Assembly: GCF_005217615.1 (NCBI RefSeq)
Contig: NZ_SZNK01000001.1
Span: forward strand, 308,001 to 372,000
Source: Brevibacillus antibioticus
Lineage (GTDB): Bacteria; Bacillota; Bacilli; Brevibacillales; Brevibacillaceae
DNA: 64,000 nt
Direction of reading: 5' to 3'
Notes under the pieces: generated by a model
Databases searched by the model: none
The model's input: only the letters and a program-made list of their open reading frames with translations
What the model was told of the DNA's origin: nothing
Part shown: positions 26,559-34,715 of the stretch, one piece after another
Numbering within the stretch: the stretch's first letter is position 1
Layout: each line of letters starts with the position of its first letter
Position numbers and translations under genes: made by a program

Positions 26559-27641
26559 GTGACCCTGATCGAGGAAAGTGTAAAGTTGATCCTACAGCAT
26601 CAAGCGAGTACAGGGGCGTATCTCGCTTCACCCGCATTTGTCCACTATCAGTATGCGTGGCTCCGTGATGGAACATTTACAGCCTACGCAATGAACCGTA
26701 CCGGCAACCATGAGAGCGCCCGCAGGTTTTACCAGTGGTGCGATCATGTGATCCGAAAGCATGAGACAAAGGCAAGAGCAGCCATTACGGCAGTAAAAAA
26801 AGGATTAGACAAAAATGATGCGGGGAACGACCGCTTTTTGCATACGCGCTATACAGCGGAGGGAGAAGAAGTAGCAGGCGAATGGGGCAGCTTTCAGCTA
26901 GATGGCTACGGGACATGGCTGTGGGGGCTGGCTGAGCATGTGCGGATGAGCGGGGAGCATGACTTGATCCACAAGCTGAAGCCTTCTATTGAACTGACGA
27001 TTGACTATGTATTGGCTTGCTGGCAGCTCCCTAACTTTGACTGCTGGGAAGAGGGAGGAGACCGAATTCACCCGGTGACGCTAGGGGCGATTTATGCCGG
27101 GATCAAGGCGATGGAACCTTATTTGCCCGACCGAGCTTTCGGACTCGCTCAAGAAGGTGAGACCATCCGCCAATTCATCCGCGAGCATGGCACAGCCAAC
27201 GGGCAATTGATAAAATCCGTTGGAGATCATTCTGTCGATGCAAGTCTTCTCTGGCTGGCCCTGCCGTATGGGATCGTCGACGTGGATGATCCGCTTATGA
27301 TTCGAACTGTGCAGGCTATAGAAGGGGAGCTGTGCGCAGGATACGGCGTGCATCGCTACCCGGCCGATACGTATTACGGCGGGGGGCAGTGGCTGCTGTT
27401 ATCTGCGTGGATGGGCTGGTATTACGTGAAAACAGGCAGACGTGAAGAAGCCGAAAAGATAGCTACGTGGATTGTGTCCCAGCGGCAAGCGAACGGACTG
27501 CCTGAACAAGTACAGGAGCACTTGCTTTCCCCGGCTCATTATGAGTTGTGGGTGGAGAGGGCAGGGCATCCCGCTGTGCCGCTCCTTTGGTCGCACGCGA
27601 TGTTTCTCGTGTTGGCGGCAGAGCTTGGCATTTGGCACTAG
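26559..27641 (+). CDS. Glycoside hydrolase family 15-like protein
   Basis: A 360-residue alpha/alpha-barrel enzyme related to glucoamylases and trehalose hydrolases. GH15-type signatures are YAWLRDGTFTAYAM near the N-terminus, FQLDGYGTWLWGL, and the C-terminal NGLPEQVQEHLLSP and PLLWSHAMFL. The length is shorter than two-domain glucoamylases (about 600) because the N-terminal beta-sandwich is missing. No signal peptide is seen, so it should be cytoplasmic. GTG 26559 follows GAGGGGGGA. The substrate is unknown. Confidence 0.88.
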   Translation: MTLIEESVKLILQHQASTGAYLASPAFVHYQYAWLRDGTFTAYAMNRTGNHESARRFYQWCDHVIRKHETKARAAITAVKKGLDKNDAGNDRFLHTRYTAEGEEVAGEWGSFQLDGYGTWLWGLAEHVRMSGEHDLIHKLKPSIELTIDYVLACWQLPNFDCWEEGGDRIHPVTLGAIYAGIKAMEPYLPDRAFGLAQEGETIRQFIREHGTANGQLIKSVGDHSVDASLLWLALPYGIVDVDDPLMIRTVQAIEGELCAGYGVHRYPADTYYGGGQWLLLSAWMGWYYVKTGRREEAEKIATWIVSQRQANGLPEQVQEHLLSPAHYELWVERAGHPAVPLLWSHAMFLVLAAELGIWH

Positions 27642-27670
27642 CCAGGAAGAGGGTCTTCCTGGCTTTTTTA
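27641..27670 (+). terminator. Terminator overlapping the GH15-like stop codon
   Basis: GCCAGGAAGA and TCTTCCTGGC form a perfect 10-base stem with a 3-base loop, followed by TTTTTT. Confidence 0.92.
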
Positions 27671-27732
27671 TTGCTGACATTGATTGACAGCATTTGTTGC
27701 TATGCTCATCTCAGGACCGAACAGAGTGGCGC

Positions 27733-28597
27733 TCAACAGGGATAAAAATGACACAGGGCATGTAGCTCTTTATGCAGCCAGTCGATTAGCACAGCAGGCT
27801 CCTCTACTGTCGCTTCGCTTCCCAGACCGAGTACAAAACGGGCTACCCAATCTATTTCGGAGGGAGCGACGGTGTCGGTAATGAAACCAGAGCCATCTGC
27901 CAGAAGTGTAATCTGATTGCCGAATTGATGGTGGCTTTCGGCAAGTTTGCAGCCTTTTCTCGTCAAACGAATTTGCAGGGGGAGCTGCTCTGGTTCTTCA
28001 TACTGCGAGATATGCGGATCAGGGAGGACGGTAGGAGCATCTACAATCGTCATGGCTTGGATGCGGTCAACGCGCAGCTTGACCGTGCATTCTCTGAGAA
28101 AGCAGAAGCATTTGCAGTACCAGTAGCCATCGAAGGCGTACAAATAATCGGGTTGAATGATGCGGGTGCTTCGTCTGCTCAGGGAGTCGTACGTAATTTC
28201 CACTCGGATTCGTCACCCGCAGTTTTTTGCGTAGCTGCTCTACTCTAATCAAAGCGTCTGTTGGAAGACTCGCGAGTAGCTTGGCGATCACAGACAAGGT
28301 TTCTTTTGCAAATGGCTTGTCCGTGTAGGAGAGAAGAGCTTCATACGACAAGATCAGAGCAACGGCTTCCTCAGTCGTGAGGGCAAGAGGCACTAGCTGA
28401 TGGGATCGAATCAGCCTGTAGCCACCGCCAGGACCGGGGGAAGCTTGCAGGGGCGCACCAGCCTCGTTGAGCAAGTGCAAGTCGCGTAGCATCGTTCGTT
28501 TGGATACGGACAACGTATTGGCTAAATCACCCACGGTAAAGGTTTTTCCTGTGTGGAAAAGCGCAAGCAGCTCTAGCAAACGACCTGTTCGGTTCAT
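27733..28597 (-). pseudogene. Frameshifted HTH-WYL transcriptional regulator (YafY type)
   Basis: The minus strand encodes a YafY-type regulator in two frames. From ATG 28597 the first about 130 residues give an HTH_11 domain (TVGDLANTLSVSKRTMLRDLHLLNEAGAP) and linker; near 28205 the frame must change, after which VEITYDSLSRRSTRII and GYWYCKCFCFLRECTVKLRVDRI continue as the WYL domain to 27733. Summed length (about 285) is near the normal 300, so only a small indel separates the halves. It may be a real pseudogene or a sequencing error in the A-rich stretch. It is divergent from the hydrolase gene at 28643, its likely target. Confidence 0.8.
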
Positions 28598-28642
28598 ATG
28601 TATTCCTCGCTTTAGCTAAAACGAATGAAAGGATGAGTCAAA

Positions 28643-29506
28643 GTGAAATCAATGATGGTTTATCAGCAGGGGACTAGGTTACATGTGTTGGAAGGGGCAC
28701 GAAATGGTGAAACGATTCTGTTCGTGCACCCCCAAGGAGGGACCTCGTCCATCTGGAACGACATGTTACCTTATTTTTCAGAGGATTTCCACATCATTTG
28801 TATGGATCTGCGTGGGCATGGACAATCAGAGCATGCGGCTACTGGCTACGATATCGGTACACAATGTGAGGATATACGGGCAGTTCTCGATCATGCTGGG
28901 GTAGATAGGGCGCATCTGATAGGCAATTCTCTCGGCGGAGATTTCGCCACCTTTTTTGCAGCGAGGTACCCTGACCGCGTGCATTCACTGATTAATTTGG
29001 ATTCAGGCATGATTGATTTATTAGGTCCAAATGGAGAGCGTGAAGGATCAAAAGCTGAAATTTTGGAGCAGTATCGCAAGCGTGCAGTGCCAGCGTTTCA
29101 GCATCGAGAAGAGTTCGCTCCATACGGAAGGCAGCATTGGTATCCGTGGGACCCGTATTACGAAAAATGGTTTGAGCATGTGACGATCTACCCTCTGGCT
29201 GATGGACTGATTACGTATCAGATACCGACCGCGATTAACCTTCAAATTATGGAGACAGTCTGTGATCTGCACTATGAAGATGCCTACGCACAAATAAGAT
29301 GCCCAGTTCTGTTTTTCCCGGCGGAGACTGAGCCAAAGCTCGATGTGAAGCTCTCTCTCATCCAAAAGGTTACCAGGCATCCGCAAAGCAAAACGGTAGT
29401 CATTCCAAACTCCAAGCACTTGATGCCGATCGATGCGCCAATCGCGACAAGCATGGAAATACTGACGTTTCTAAAAGGCTTGGTGCTTGACAGTCCTTCT
29501 GGATAA
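28643..29506 (+). CDS. Alpha/beta hydrolase
   Basis: A 287-residue alpha/beta-fold hydrolase. The nucleophile elbow is GNSLGG (Ser about residue 95), the oxyanion segment is FVHPQGGTSS, the following RGHGQS is typical, and a late His lies in NSKHLMPID. Start GTG 28643 follows GAAAGGATG. It is transcribed away from the broken WYL regulator and may be constitutive if that regulator was its repressor. The substrate is unknown; esterase or C-C hydrolase are both possible. Confidence 0.9.
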   Translation: MKSMMVYQQGTRLHVLEGARNGETILFVHPQGGTSSIWNDMLPYFSEDFHIICMDLRGHGQSEHAATGYDIGTQCEDIRAVLDHAGVDRAHLIGNSLGGDFATFFAARYPDRVHSLINLDSGMIDLLGPNGEREGSKAEILEQYRKRAVPAFQHREEFAPYGRQHWYPWDPYYEKWFEHVTIYPLADGLITYQIPTAINLQIMETVCDLHYEDAYAQIRCPVLFFPAETEPKLDVKLSLIQKVTRHPQSKTVVIPNSKHLMPIDAPIATSMEILTFLKGLVLDSPSG

Positions 29507-29655
29507 CTGAGCACTGGCGTCAGGGACGAATAAGCAACTATTCACTGCTTCTTCTTTCTTTTCACTGGCAGGAAATAAGTGGTAAAATATCTGCAACCAC
29601 TCGGCTATTTTGAATCTGGCATCGAAATACTGAGAGAGGTGGAGGCGGTTAGAAA

Positions 29656-30435
29656 ATGGGGTATTTAGAAATAACGAAAAAGAATATAGAAACAGAGCAC
29701 ATATGCTGTGCATTAGGTGCAAAACAATACGAACATTCAGTAGCCGAGAAGAAGAAGTGGCTGGCAGAGCGAATGGATGAAGGCTTGGTTTTTTATCGCT
29801 TGGATGAGCGGGCAAAAGTGTTTATTGAATACTTGCCTGCGGAAATGGCATGGGTGCCTATTAAAGCGCCCAATTATATGTATATCAACTGCTTGTGGGT
29901 GTCTGGCAGATATAAAGGGAACGGGTATGCGAAACAATTGTTGCATCATTGCAAGGAAGATGCCATCAAACGTGGCATGGACGGGATCGTTCATATCGTA
30001 GGGAAGAACAAGTACCCGTATTTGAGCGAGAGGCGTTTTTTTGAGCATATGGGGTTTGAGCTGGCAGACCAAGCAGAACCGTATTTTCAATTAGTGGCAT
30101 GGAAATGGAATGAACAAGCTGCTATGCCATCCTTTCATAAAACAGGAACCACTCCTTCAAAGGAAACAGGCATCACCATTTATTACACGGCACAGTGTCC
30201 ATTTGCTGTTGGTGTTTTGGAAGAGCTGAGAAAAGTAGCGGAAGCAAAAAATGTCCCCTTTCATGCGTACAGGCTGACAACGAGGGAAGCAGCACAGAAC
30301 GCGCCTGTCGTATGGACGACCTTTGGCTTGTTTTATCATGGTGAATTTATTACCCATGAAATCATGAGTGCCAACAAATTTGAAAAATGGCTAACAGAGC
30401 TTCTCGCACACCAAAAGCCCCGCCAATCCCAATAG
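29656..30435 (+). CDS. YoaP-family N-acetyltransferase
   Basis: A 259-residue two-domain protein: an N-terminal GNAT domain (LWVSGRYKGNGYAKQLLHHC holds the acetyl-CoA loop) and a C-terminal YoaP domain of about 90 residues with a thioredoxin-like start (IYYTAQCPFAVGVLEEL, single Cys). B. subtilis YoaP has the same layout, and the function is not established there. Its stop codon lies inside a bidirectional terminator shared with the convergent LysR gene. Confidence 0.88.
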   Translation: MGYLEITKKNIETEHICCALGAKQYEHSVAEKKKWLAERMDEGLVFYRLDERAKVFIEYLPAEMAWVPIKAPNYMYINCLWVSGRYKGNGYAKQLLHHCKEDAIKRGMDGIVHIVGKNKYPYLSERRFFEHMGFELADQAEPYFQLVAWKWNEQAAMPSFHKTGTTPSKETGITIYYTAQCPFAVGVLEELRKVAEAKNVPFHAYRLTTREAAQNAPVVWTTFGLFYHGEFITHEIMSANKFEKWLTELLAHQKPRQSQ

Positions 30436-30446
30436 GCGAGGGCTTG
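30413..30446. terminator. Bidirectional terminator overlapping the yoaP stop
   Basis: AAGCCCCGCC pairs with GGCGAGGGCTT around the loop AATCCCAATA. It ends both the YoaP gene and the opposing LysR gene. Confidence 0.75.
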
Positions 30447-30455
30447 TTCGTGTCA

Positions 30456-31337
30456 CTACTTGCTCGTTGGCGTGAAGTCTATGCCTTTTACATATTGCTG
30501 ACTGTGAACGGCGAACTCTGCGGTCAGTGGGGAGATCGACTGCCAGTTGCGCACCGCGAGCACCACTTCCCTTGTAATCGCGGGTGACAGAGGGATCGCA
30601 ACGACTTTGGGGATGACAGGTGGCATGTACAGCTCAGGCATGATGGTGACGCCGATATACTCCTGCACCATGGTCAAAATCGTATACACCTCACGCACTT
30701 CAAACGTAACCGTTGGGTTGATGTGATTCTCTTGCAGCATTTTTCGGATGCAGCCATCCTTTGGCATGATGAAACAGCGTTCCGCAATTTCGGAAAAACG
30801 AAGGGTCTGACTGTCCTTCAACGGATGGGTATCTGGCAAAATGACCATCATTTCGTCTTGTAAGAGCGGCAACGTTTGCATTTCCTTATCAGGCATAACG
30901 GTAAAAGCAATGTCGACAACCGAGCTGTGCAGCCAGTTGCTAATTTCATCACTGTCGCCTTCCAAAAGCAGGATGTCCACAGCCGGAAACCGCTTGCGAA
31001 AGCTGCCCAAAAGTCCAGGCAAAAAGCGGGAGGCGACGCTGGGGATCGAGGCAATACGCAAGGTGCCGGACGAAATCCCGCGGGCCACGTTTGCTTCCTC
31101 CGTCATGCAGGATGTGATGTTCAAGATGTCACGAGCGTGCGAAAGCATTCGTTCTCCGATGCTCGTCGGAGTGATCCCGCTGCGACTGCGCTGAAAAAGG
31201 CTGACGCCTAGCTCTTTTTCCAGGGACTGAATCATCTGCGAGACGGCGGATTGCGTAAAGCCGATTTCTTCTGCTGCCCGCGTGAAGCTACCAGCTTTTG
31301 CTGCGGCGACAAACACTTGCAGTTGGGTAAGCGTCAT
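30456..31337 (-). CDS. LysR family transcriptional regulator
   Basis: A 293-residue LysR protein: N-terminal winged HTH (AAKAGSFTRAAEEIGFTQSAVSQMIQSLEKELG) and a two-lobe effector-binding domain (about 90-290). It most resembles the CysL/YwfK group in overall look, but no ligand can be given. It is divergent from a SagB-type nitroreductase gene with 125 bases between the starts; inverted repeats in that gap are likely operators, so it probably controls that gene and itself. Confidence 0.92.
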   Translation of the reverse strand: MTLTQLQVFVAAAKAGSFTRAAEEIGFTQSAVSQMIQSLEKELGVSLFQRSRSGITPTSIGERMLSHARDILNITSCMTEEANVARGISSGTLRIASIPSVASRFLPGLLGSFRKRFPAVDILLLEGDSDEISNWLHSSVVDIAFTVMPDKEMQTLPLLQDEMMVILPDTHPLKDSQTLRFSEIAERCFIMPKDGCIRKMLQENHINPTVTFEVREVYTILTMVQEYIGVTIMPELYMPPVIPKVVAIPLSPAITREVVLAVRNWQSISPLTAEFAVHSQQYVKGIDFTPTSK

Positions 31338-31354
31338 GTCTCCTCGTTCCTTTT

Positions 31355-31403
31355 CATTAGTTTTATCTTATGAAAAACATTATAAATCATTGTTTTACTA
31401 ATG
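31355..31403. promoter_or_regulatory. Inverted repeats between the divergent LysR and nitroreductase genes
   Basis: Two nested dyads are seen: CATTAGT (31355-31361) with ACTAATG (31397-31403), and AAACA with TGTTT separated by an 11-base TA-rich centre inside it. The second fits the T-N11-A rule for LysR operators. Together they probably form the activation and repression sites for both genes. Confidence 0.55.
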
Positions 31404-31462
31404 GAAAAGAGCTTCGTATAGTAAAAGACATCACCACCAAGCACATACGAGGAGGAACATAG

Positions 31463-32245
31463 ATGCATCCCGAATGGCAGCGAATTGCAAATGAATTTAT
31501 CGAGGCGACCTCTTACCGGGTAGGCGAGCTAGAAAAAGGCTGGGCCTCTCGTTATGATTTTTCCAAAAGACCAGCGACGTATTTGCGCTTTGAAGAGGTG
31601 TTTGCACGCATAGAATTGGGCAAGCCGCAGTTTCCAGCATCCGTCGATTTGTGGGAGGTCCTCGCTAATCGAAGATCCAAGCGTAATTTCTTGAAGCAGC
31701 CCATGACGCTTAACGAATTGAATCTCTTGCTGTGGGGGACACAGGGTATCACAGATGATATGGGAGACTATCAATTACGCACGACGCCATCTGCCGGAGC
31801 TCTGTATCCGATTGAGACGTACCTGATGATCAACAACGTGGAGGGACTCGAGAAGGGCCTGTATCACCTGGATGTACAGAACTGGTGCTTGGAGGGACTG
31901 AAGAAAGAAGACACGTCCGAGATTGCCTATCTGTTCACGGAAGAACAAGAGGTGACGAGACGGGCTGCTGTCAATTTCGTTTGGACAGCGATGGTGGATC
32001 GCACGAAAGATAAATACAAAGAACGTGCGTACCGCTATATTTGGTGGGATTCCGGGCACGTATCGCAAAATCTGCATTTGGTAGCAAACGGATTGGGGCT
32101 TGGGGTAACGACGATTGGTCACTGGATGGATCATGACATGAACGAATATTTAGGCATTGATGGCACGTCCCATCTGTCTGTTTTGATGGCATCAGTGGGC
32201 AAAATCGCAGGCGGACATTGGCTGACGGACCGACGACCGGAATAA
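31463..32245 (+). CDS. SagB-type nitroreductase/dehydrogenase
   Basis: A 260-residue FMN-dependent protein of the SagB/ThcOx branch of the nitroreductase family. Visible landmarks: NRRSKRNFLKQPMTLNELNLLLWGTQGIT, the flavin-region RTTPSAGALYPIETYL, and the C-terminal GLGLGVTTIGHW. SagB enzymes oxidise azolines in thiazole/oxazole-modified peptides, but no cyclodehydratase or precursor gene is nearby, so a stand-alone reductase role is more likely. GAGGAGG precedes the ATG. Control by the divergent LysR protein is likely. Confidence 0.9.
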   Translation: MHPEWQRIANEFIEATSYRVGELEKGWASRYDFSKRPATYLRFEEVFARIELGKPQFPASVDLWEVLANRRSKRNFLKQPMTLNELNLLLWGTQGITDDMGDYQLRTTPSAGALYPIETYLMINNVEGLEKGLYHLDVQNWCLEGLKKEDTSEIAYLFTEEQEVTRRAAVNFVWTAMVDRTKDKYKERAYRYIWWDSGHVSQNLHLVANGLGLGVTTIGHWMDHDMNEYLGIDGTSHLSVLMASVGKIAGGHWLTDRRPE

Positions 32246-32251
32246 GCAGGT

Positions 32252-32286
32252 AAAAAGGATGCGCATAAAAGCCGCATCCTTTTTTC
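32252..32286 (+). terminator. Terminator after the SagB-type gene
   Basis: AAAAAGGATGCG and CGCATCCTTTTTT pair perfectly around a short loop. Confidence 0.92.
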
Positions 32287-32414
32287 ATTTTGATGGTGTG
32301 CAGTTTCGTTTACTTCTTACTTGATTTTGCTGAGTGTACACGATAACATATGTTCTAAATAAGAGTGATAACCATTATCAAAGTATGGAAGTCTAAGAGA
32401 AGAGGGTGACCGTT

Positions 32415-32957
32415 GTGTCCATTGCCAAAATCATTCGAGAGCGCCGCTCTATTAAAAAAGACTATAAACCAGATACTGTGCCCGAAGAACTTGTTCTGGA
32501 GCTGTTGAATGACGCCGTATACGCGCCGAACCATTGTATTCGTGAGCCATGGAGATTTATGTTTGTATCTTCAGAGAAAAAAGAAGCGTTTGTCGAGAAG
32601 TTGATCACCTGCTATCCGCCAGAAGCCCATCAGGCGCGCAGAGACATGTACAACCAGCCAGCAGCTTATTTGGTCGTTATCATGAAAGAAGATCCGCGCC
32701 AAAAACTATGGGAAGAAGATTTCAGTGCGACGGCTGCTCTCATTCAAAACTTCCAGTTGCTTGCATGGGAGCGTGGACTAGGCGTTGTGTGGAAAACAAA
32801 CGCGCACAACTGGGACCCGAAGGCACACGCTATTGTGGGTGTTTCGCCAGGAGAGAAAATCGTTGGTTTCCTGCACCTCGGTTTTTTCGATCAGGAAAAT
32901 GTACCAGCAGCTCGCACACGCACACCTGCCGAAGAAAAGTTCACTCGGTTCGAATAA
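32415..32957 (+). CDS. Nitroreductase family protein
   Basis: A 180-residue FMN-dependent NAD(P)H oxidoreductase. The FMN-phosphate contact IIRERRSIKKDYKPD, the segment DAVYAPNHCIREPWRF, and GLGVVWKT near the C-terminus are typical of the short NfsB/YdjA-like group. GTG 32415 has GAAGAGGGTG at a good distance; an in-frame GTG at 32406 is too close. It stands alone between terminators. The physiological substrate is unknown. Confidence 0.92.
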   Translation: MSIAKIIRERRSIKKDYKPDTVPEELVLELLNDAVYAPNHCIREPWRFMFVSSEKKEAFVEKLITCYPPEAHQARRDMYNQPAAYLVVIMKEDPRQKLWEEDFSATAALIQNFQLLAWERGLGVVWKTNAHNWDPKAHAIVGVSPGEKIVGFLHLGFFDQENVPAARTRTPAEEKFTRFE

Positions 32958-32959
32958 AC

Positions 32960-32995
32960 GAAAAAACGAGACCATTCGAGGGTCTCGTTTTTTTG
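32960..32995. terminator. Bidirectional terminator between nitroreductase and DinB genes
   Basis: AAAAAACGAGACC and GGTCTCGTTTTTTT form a perfect stem. Confidence 0.92.
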
Positions 32996-32998
32996 TAA

Positions 32999-33481
32999 CT
33001 ACTTTGCTGCTGCTTCCTGTGCTACGACTTTTACCATACTGGAAATGATTCCTAGATGGATGGACTCGTGCATGAGGGCAAAGTTAAAGACTTCTCCTAC
33101 CGTCGTAAATTGGAAGGGACCCATTGTAATGGGGGCAGGCAAAGCTGCTTCTAGCTGCTCAGGGGTAACGGAGGCCAGCAGATCTAGTTGTACGGACAAG
33201 TAGTGAATGAGTTCATCTTTCGAGGGAGGTGCAGTCGTCCAGTCAGAAGGCTTCGTTCCCGTCTGAAAAAGAGTAGAGTAAGAAGCGGGCAGGTCAGATT
33301 GGTAAGGCAAGCCGATGGACAGGAAATGCTGAAAACAAAAGACGATATGCCCGATATTCCAGCGAAGTGTATTTGAAAAAGCGGGAGATTGAACATCCAA
33401 TAGCTCCTCAGGAATCATGGGAATCTGCTGCAGACCAATTTGACGAACGGATGTGGCAGAAGTGATCATGCTTTGAGACAT
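32999..33481 (-). CDS. DinB-family four-helix-bundle protein
   Basis: A 160-residue DinB-like protein. The three metal-binding histidines expected of the family are present in RWNIGHIVFC and ALMHESIHLG. Some DinB relatives are thiol-dependent transferases (bacillithiol S-transferase type); others have unknown roles. ATG 33481 has AGGGAGG nine bases upstream; the longer frame to 33607 has no start signals. It is divergent from a LysR gene, which may regulate it. Confidence 0.88.
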   Translation of the reverse strand: MSQSMITSATSVRQIGLQQIPMIPEELLDVQSPAFSNTLRWNIGHIVFCFQHFLSIGLPYQSDLPASYSTLFQTGTKPSDWTTAPPSKDELIHYLSVQLDLLASVTPEQLEAALPAPITMGPFQFTTVGEVFNFALMHESIHLGIISSMVKVVAQEAAAK

Positions 33482-33512
33482 GAGACAAAACCTCCCTATT
33501 ATTTTCCTATGA

Positions 33513-33541
33513 TTGACAGCGCTCTTACCGTCATCTAAAGT
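33513..33541 (+). promoter_or_regulatory. Promoter of the LysR gene at 33627
   Basis: TTGACA (33513-33518) and TAAAGT (33536-33541) are separated by 17 bases. Confidence 0.6.
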
Positions 33542-33626
33542 GTACGTCGTAGGGGAAAACGCAACAATCATGCTTTTCCGATGAGAATGATTAGTAAAAA
33601 TGATCATGGGCGCAAGGGGTGAAGCA

Positions 33627-34550
33627 ATGGAACTCAGGCAATTGGAGTATTTTATGGCAATATGTGAGGAAATGCATTTTTCCCGGGCCTCAGAAAAGCT
33701 GTGTACCTCTCAGTCCAACCTCAGCCAGCAAATCAAGTTTTTAGAGAATGAGCTGGGTGTCCCGCTGTTTGACCGCTTGGGCAAGCGAATCACGCTGACA
33801 GAAGCAGGAAAGGTATTGCTGGAGCAGAGTCGGCATATTTTTTCCCATATCGACTACGCACGTGAAGCAATTGCAGCCATGAAAAACAACGAAGGGGGCA
33901 CGCTCACGATCGGTGTCCTGCCTGGCGATGCCGACTTGTTGTTTGATGCTCTTCTTGTAGAATTCCACCGCTTGTATCCGAAAACATCCTTATCCGTCAT
34001 AGAATCTACAAGAATCGTGGAGCAAATCACATCCGGCGAGATTGATTTGGGCGTGACGGTGTTACCTGAGCCGGATGAGAGAATCACTGTTATTCCGCTA
34101 TTTCATGAAGAGTTCGCGCTTGCCGTTCATCGCACACATCCACTCGCCAAGGAAAAGGCAATCAAGTTTGGGGAGCTTCAAGAGGTAAAAATGGTGATGT
34201 TTCCGCCGGATCATCAAGCAAGACAGCTCATCAATCGCTATTGCATACAGGAAGGCTTTCGTTTGCAGCCTCATATCGAAACAACTACACTCCAGTCTCA
34301 ATTGAGTCTTGTAAAAAAGGGGATCGGGGGCTGTATCCTGCCTAGCTTATTGCTGCAAAATGTAAACGACGACGAGATTGCGATCATCAATCTCTTGCAT
34401 CCGACACCGAGCCAAGACATCTGTCTGGTTTATCGCAAGGACAAATATATGGGGTTCGCCGCTCGTACCTTCATCGATACGCTACAAGCGTATATTCAAT
34501 CGGCCATCGACAACGCCCAGGCTTCCGCCATCAATAATAATCACTCGTAA
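33627..34550 (+). CDS. LysR family transcriptional regulator
   Basis: A 307-residue LysR regulator, starting MELRQLEYFMAICEEMHFSRASEKLCTSQSNLSQQIKFLE, close in look to the CynR/GltC/CatM-type subgroup. The effector domain covers about 90-300. ATG 33627 with AAGGGGTG upstream is chosen; the in-frame ATG at 33600 lacks a ribosome binding site. It is divergent from the DinB gene and not obviously tied to the downstream nucleotidyltransferase. The ligand is unknown. Confidence 0.92.
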   Translation: MELRQLEYFMAICEEMHFSRASEKLCTSQSNLSQQIKFLENELGVPLFDRLGKRITLTEAGKVLLEQSRHIFSHIDYAREAIAAMKNNEGGTLTIGVLPGDADLLFDALLVEFHRLYPKTSLSVIESTRIVEQITSGEIDLGVTVLPEPDERITVIPLFHEEFALAVHRTHPLAKEKAIKFGELQEVKMVMFPPDHQARQLINRYCIQEGFRLQPHIETTTLQSQLSLVKKGIGGCILPSLLLQNVNDDEIAIINLLHPTPSQDICLVYRKDKYMGFAARTFIDTLQAYIQSAIDNAQASAINNNHS

Positions 34551-34606
34551 GATTTTCCTTTCCTTGGTAAAATACATATCATAACGAACAGTACGATCTG
34601 GTCGAT

Positions 34607-34663
34607 GGGAGGAAGTTCACATGCATCCAAAAAAAGTCCCCCGTTAATCCCGAGGTCCTCCAT
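34607..34663 (+). other. Candidate leader peptide and complementary leader segments before the ANT(4')-like gene
   Basis: A perfect ribosome binding site GGGAGGAA (34607-34614) precedes ATG at 34621 by six bases, opening an eight-codon frame that reads MHPKKVPR and stops at 34647. Just after it, TCCTCCAT (34656-34663) is complementary, with one bulge, to the leader's own ATGGGAGGA (34605-34613). Short translated leaders with alternative pairings control several ribosome-targeting antibiotic resistance genes. Attenuation here is inference; I could not find a clean pairing that hides the resistance gene's own ribosome binding site. Confidence 0.4.
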
Positions 34664-34715
34664 TCATGTATTTGTGTCAGCTCACCTCAAAAAATATCAA
34701 GGGAGATGTACGTAA

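Noticed and set aside
31463-32245. Thiazole/oxazole-modified peptide (TOMM) cluster
   Set aside because: Only a SagB-like gene is present; no cyclodehydratase, docking protein or precursor peptide nearby.
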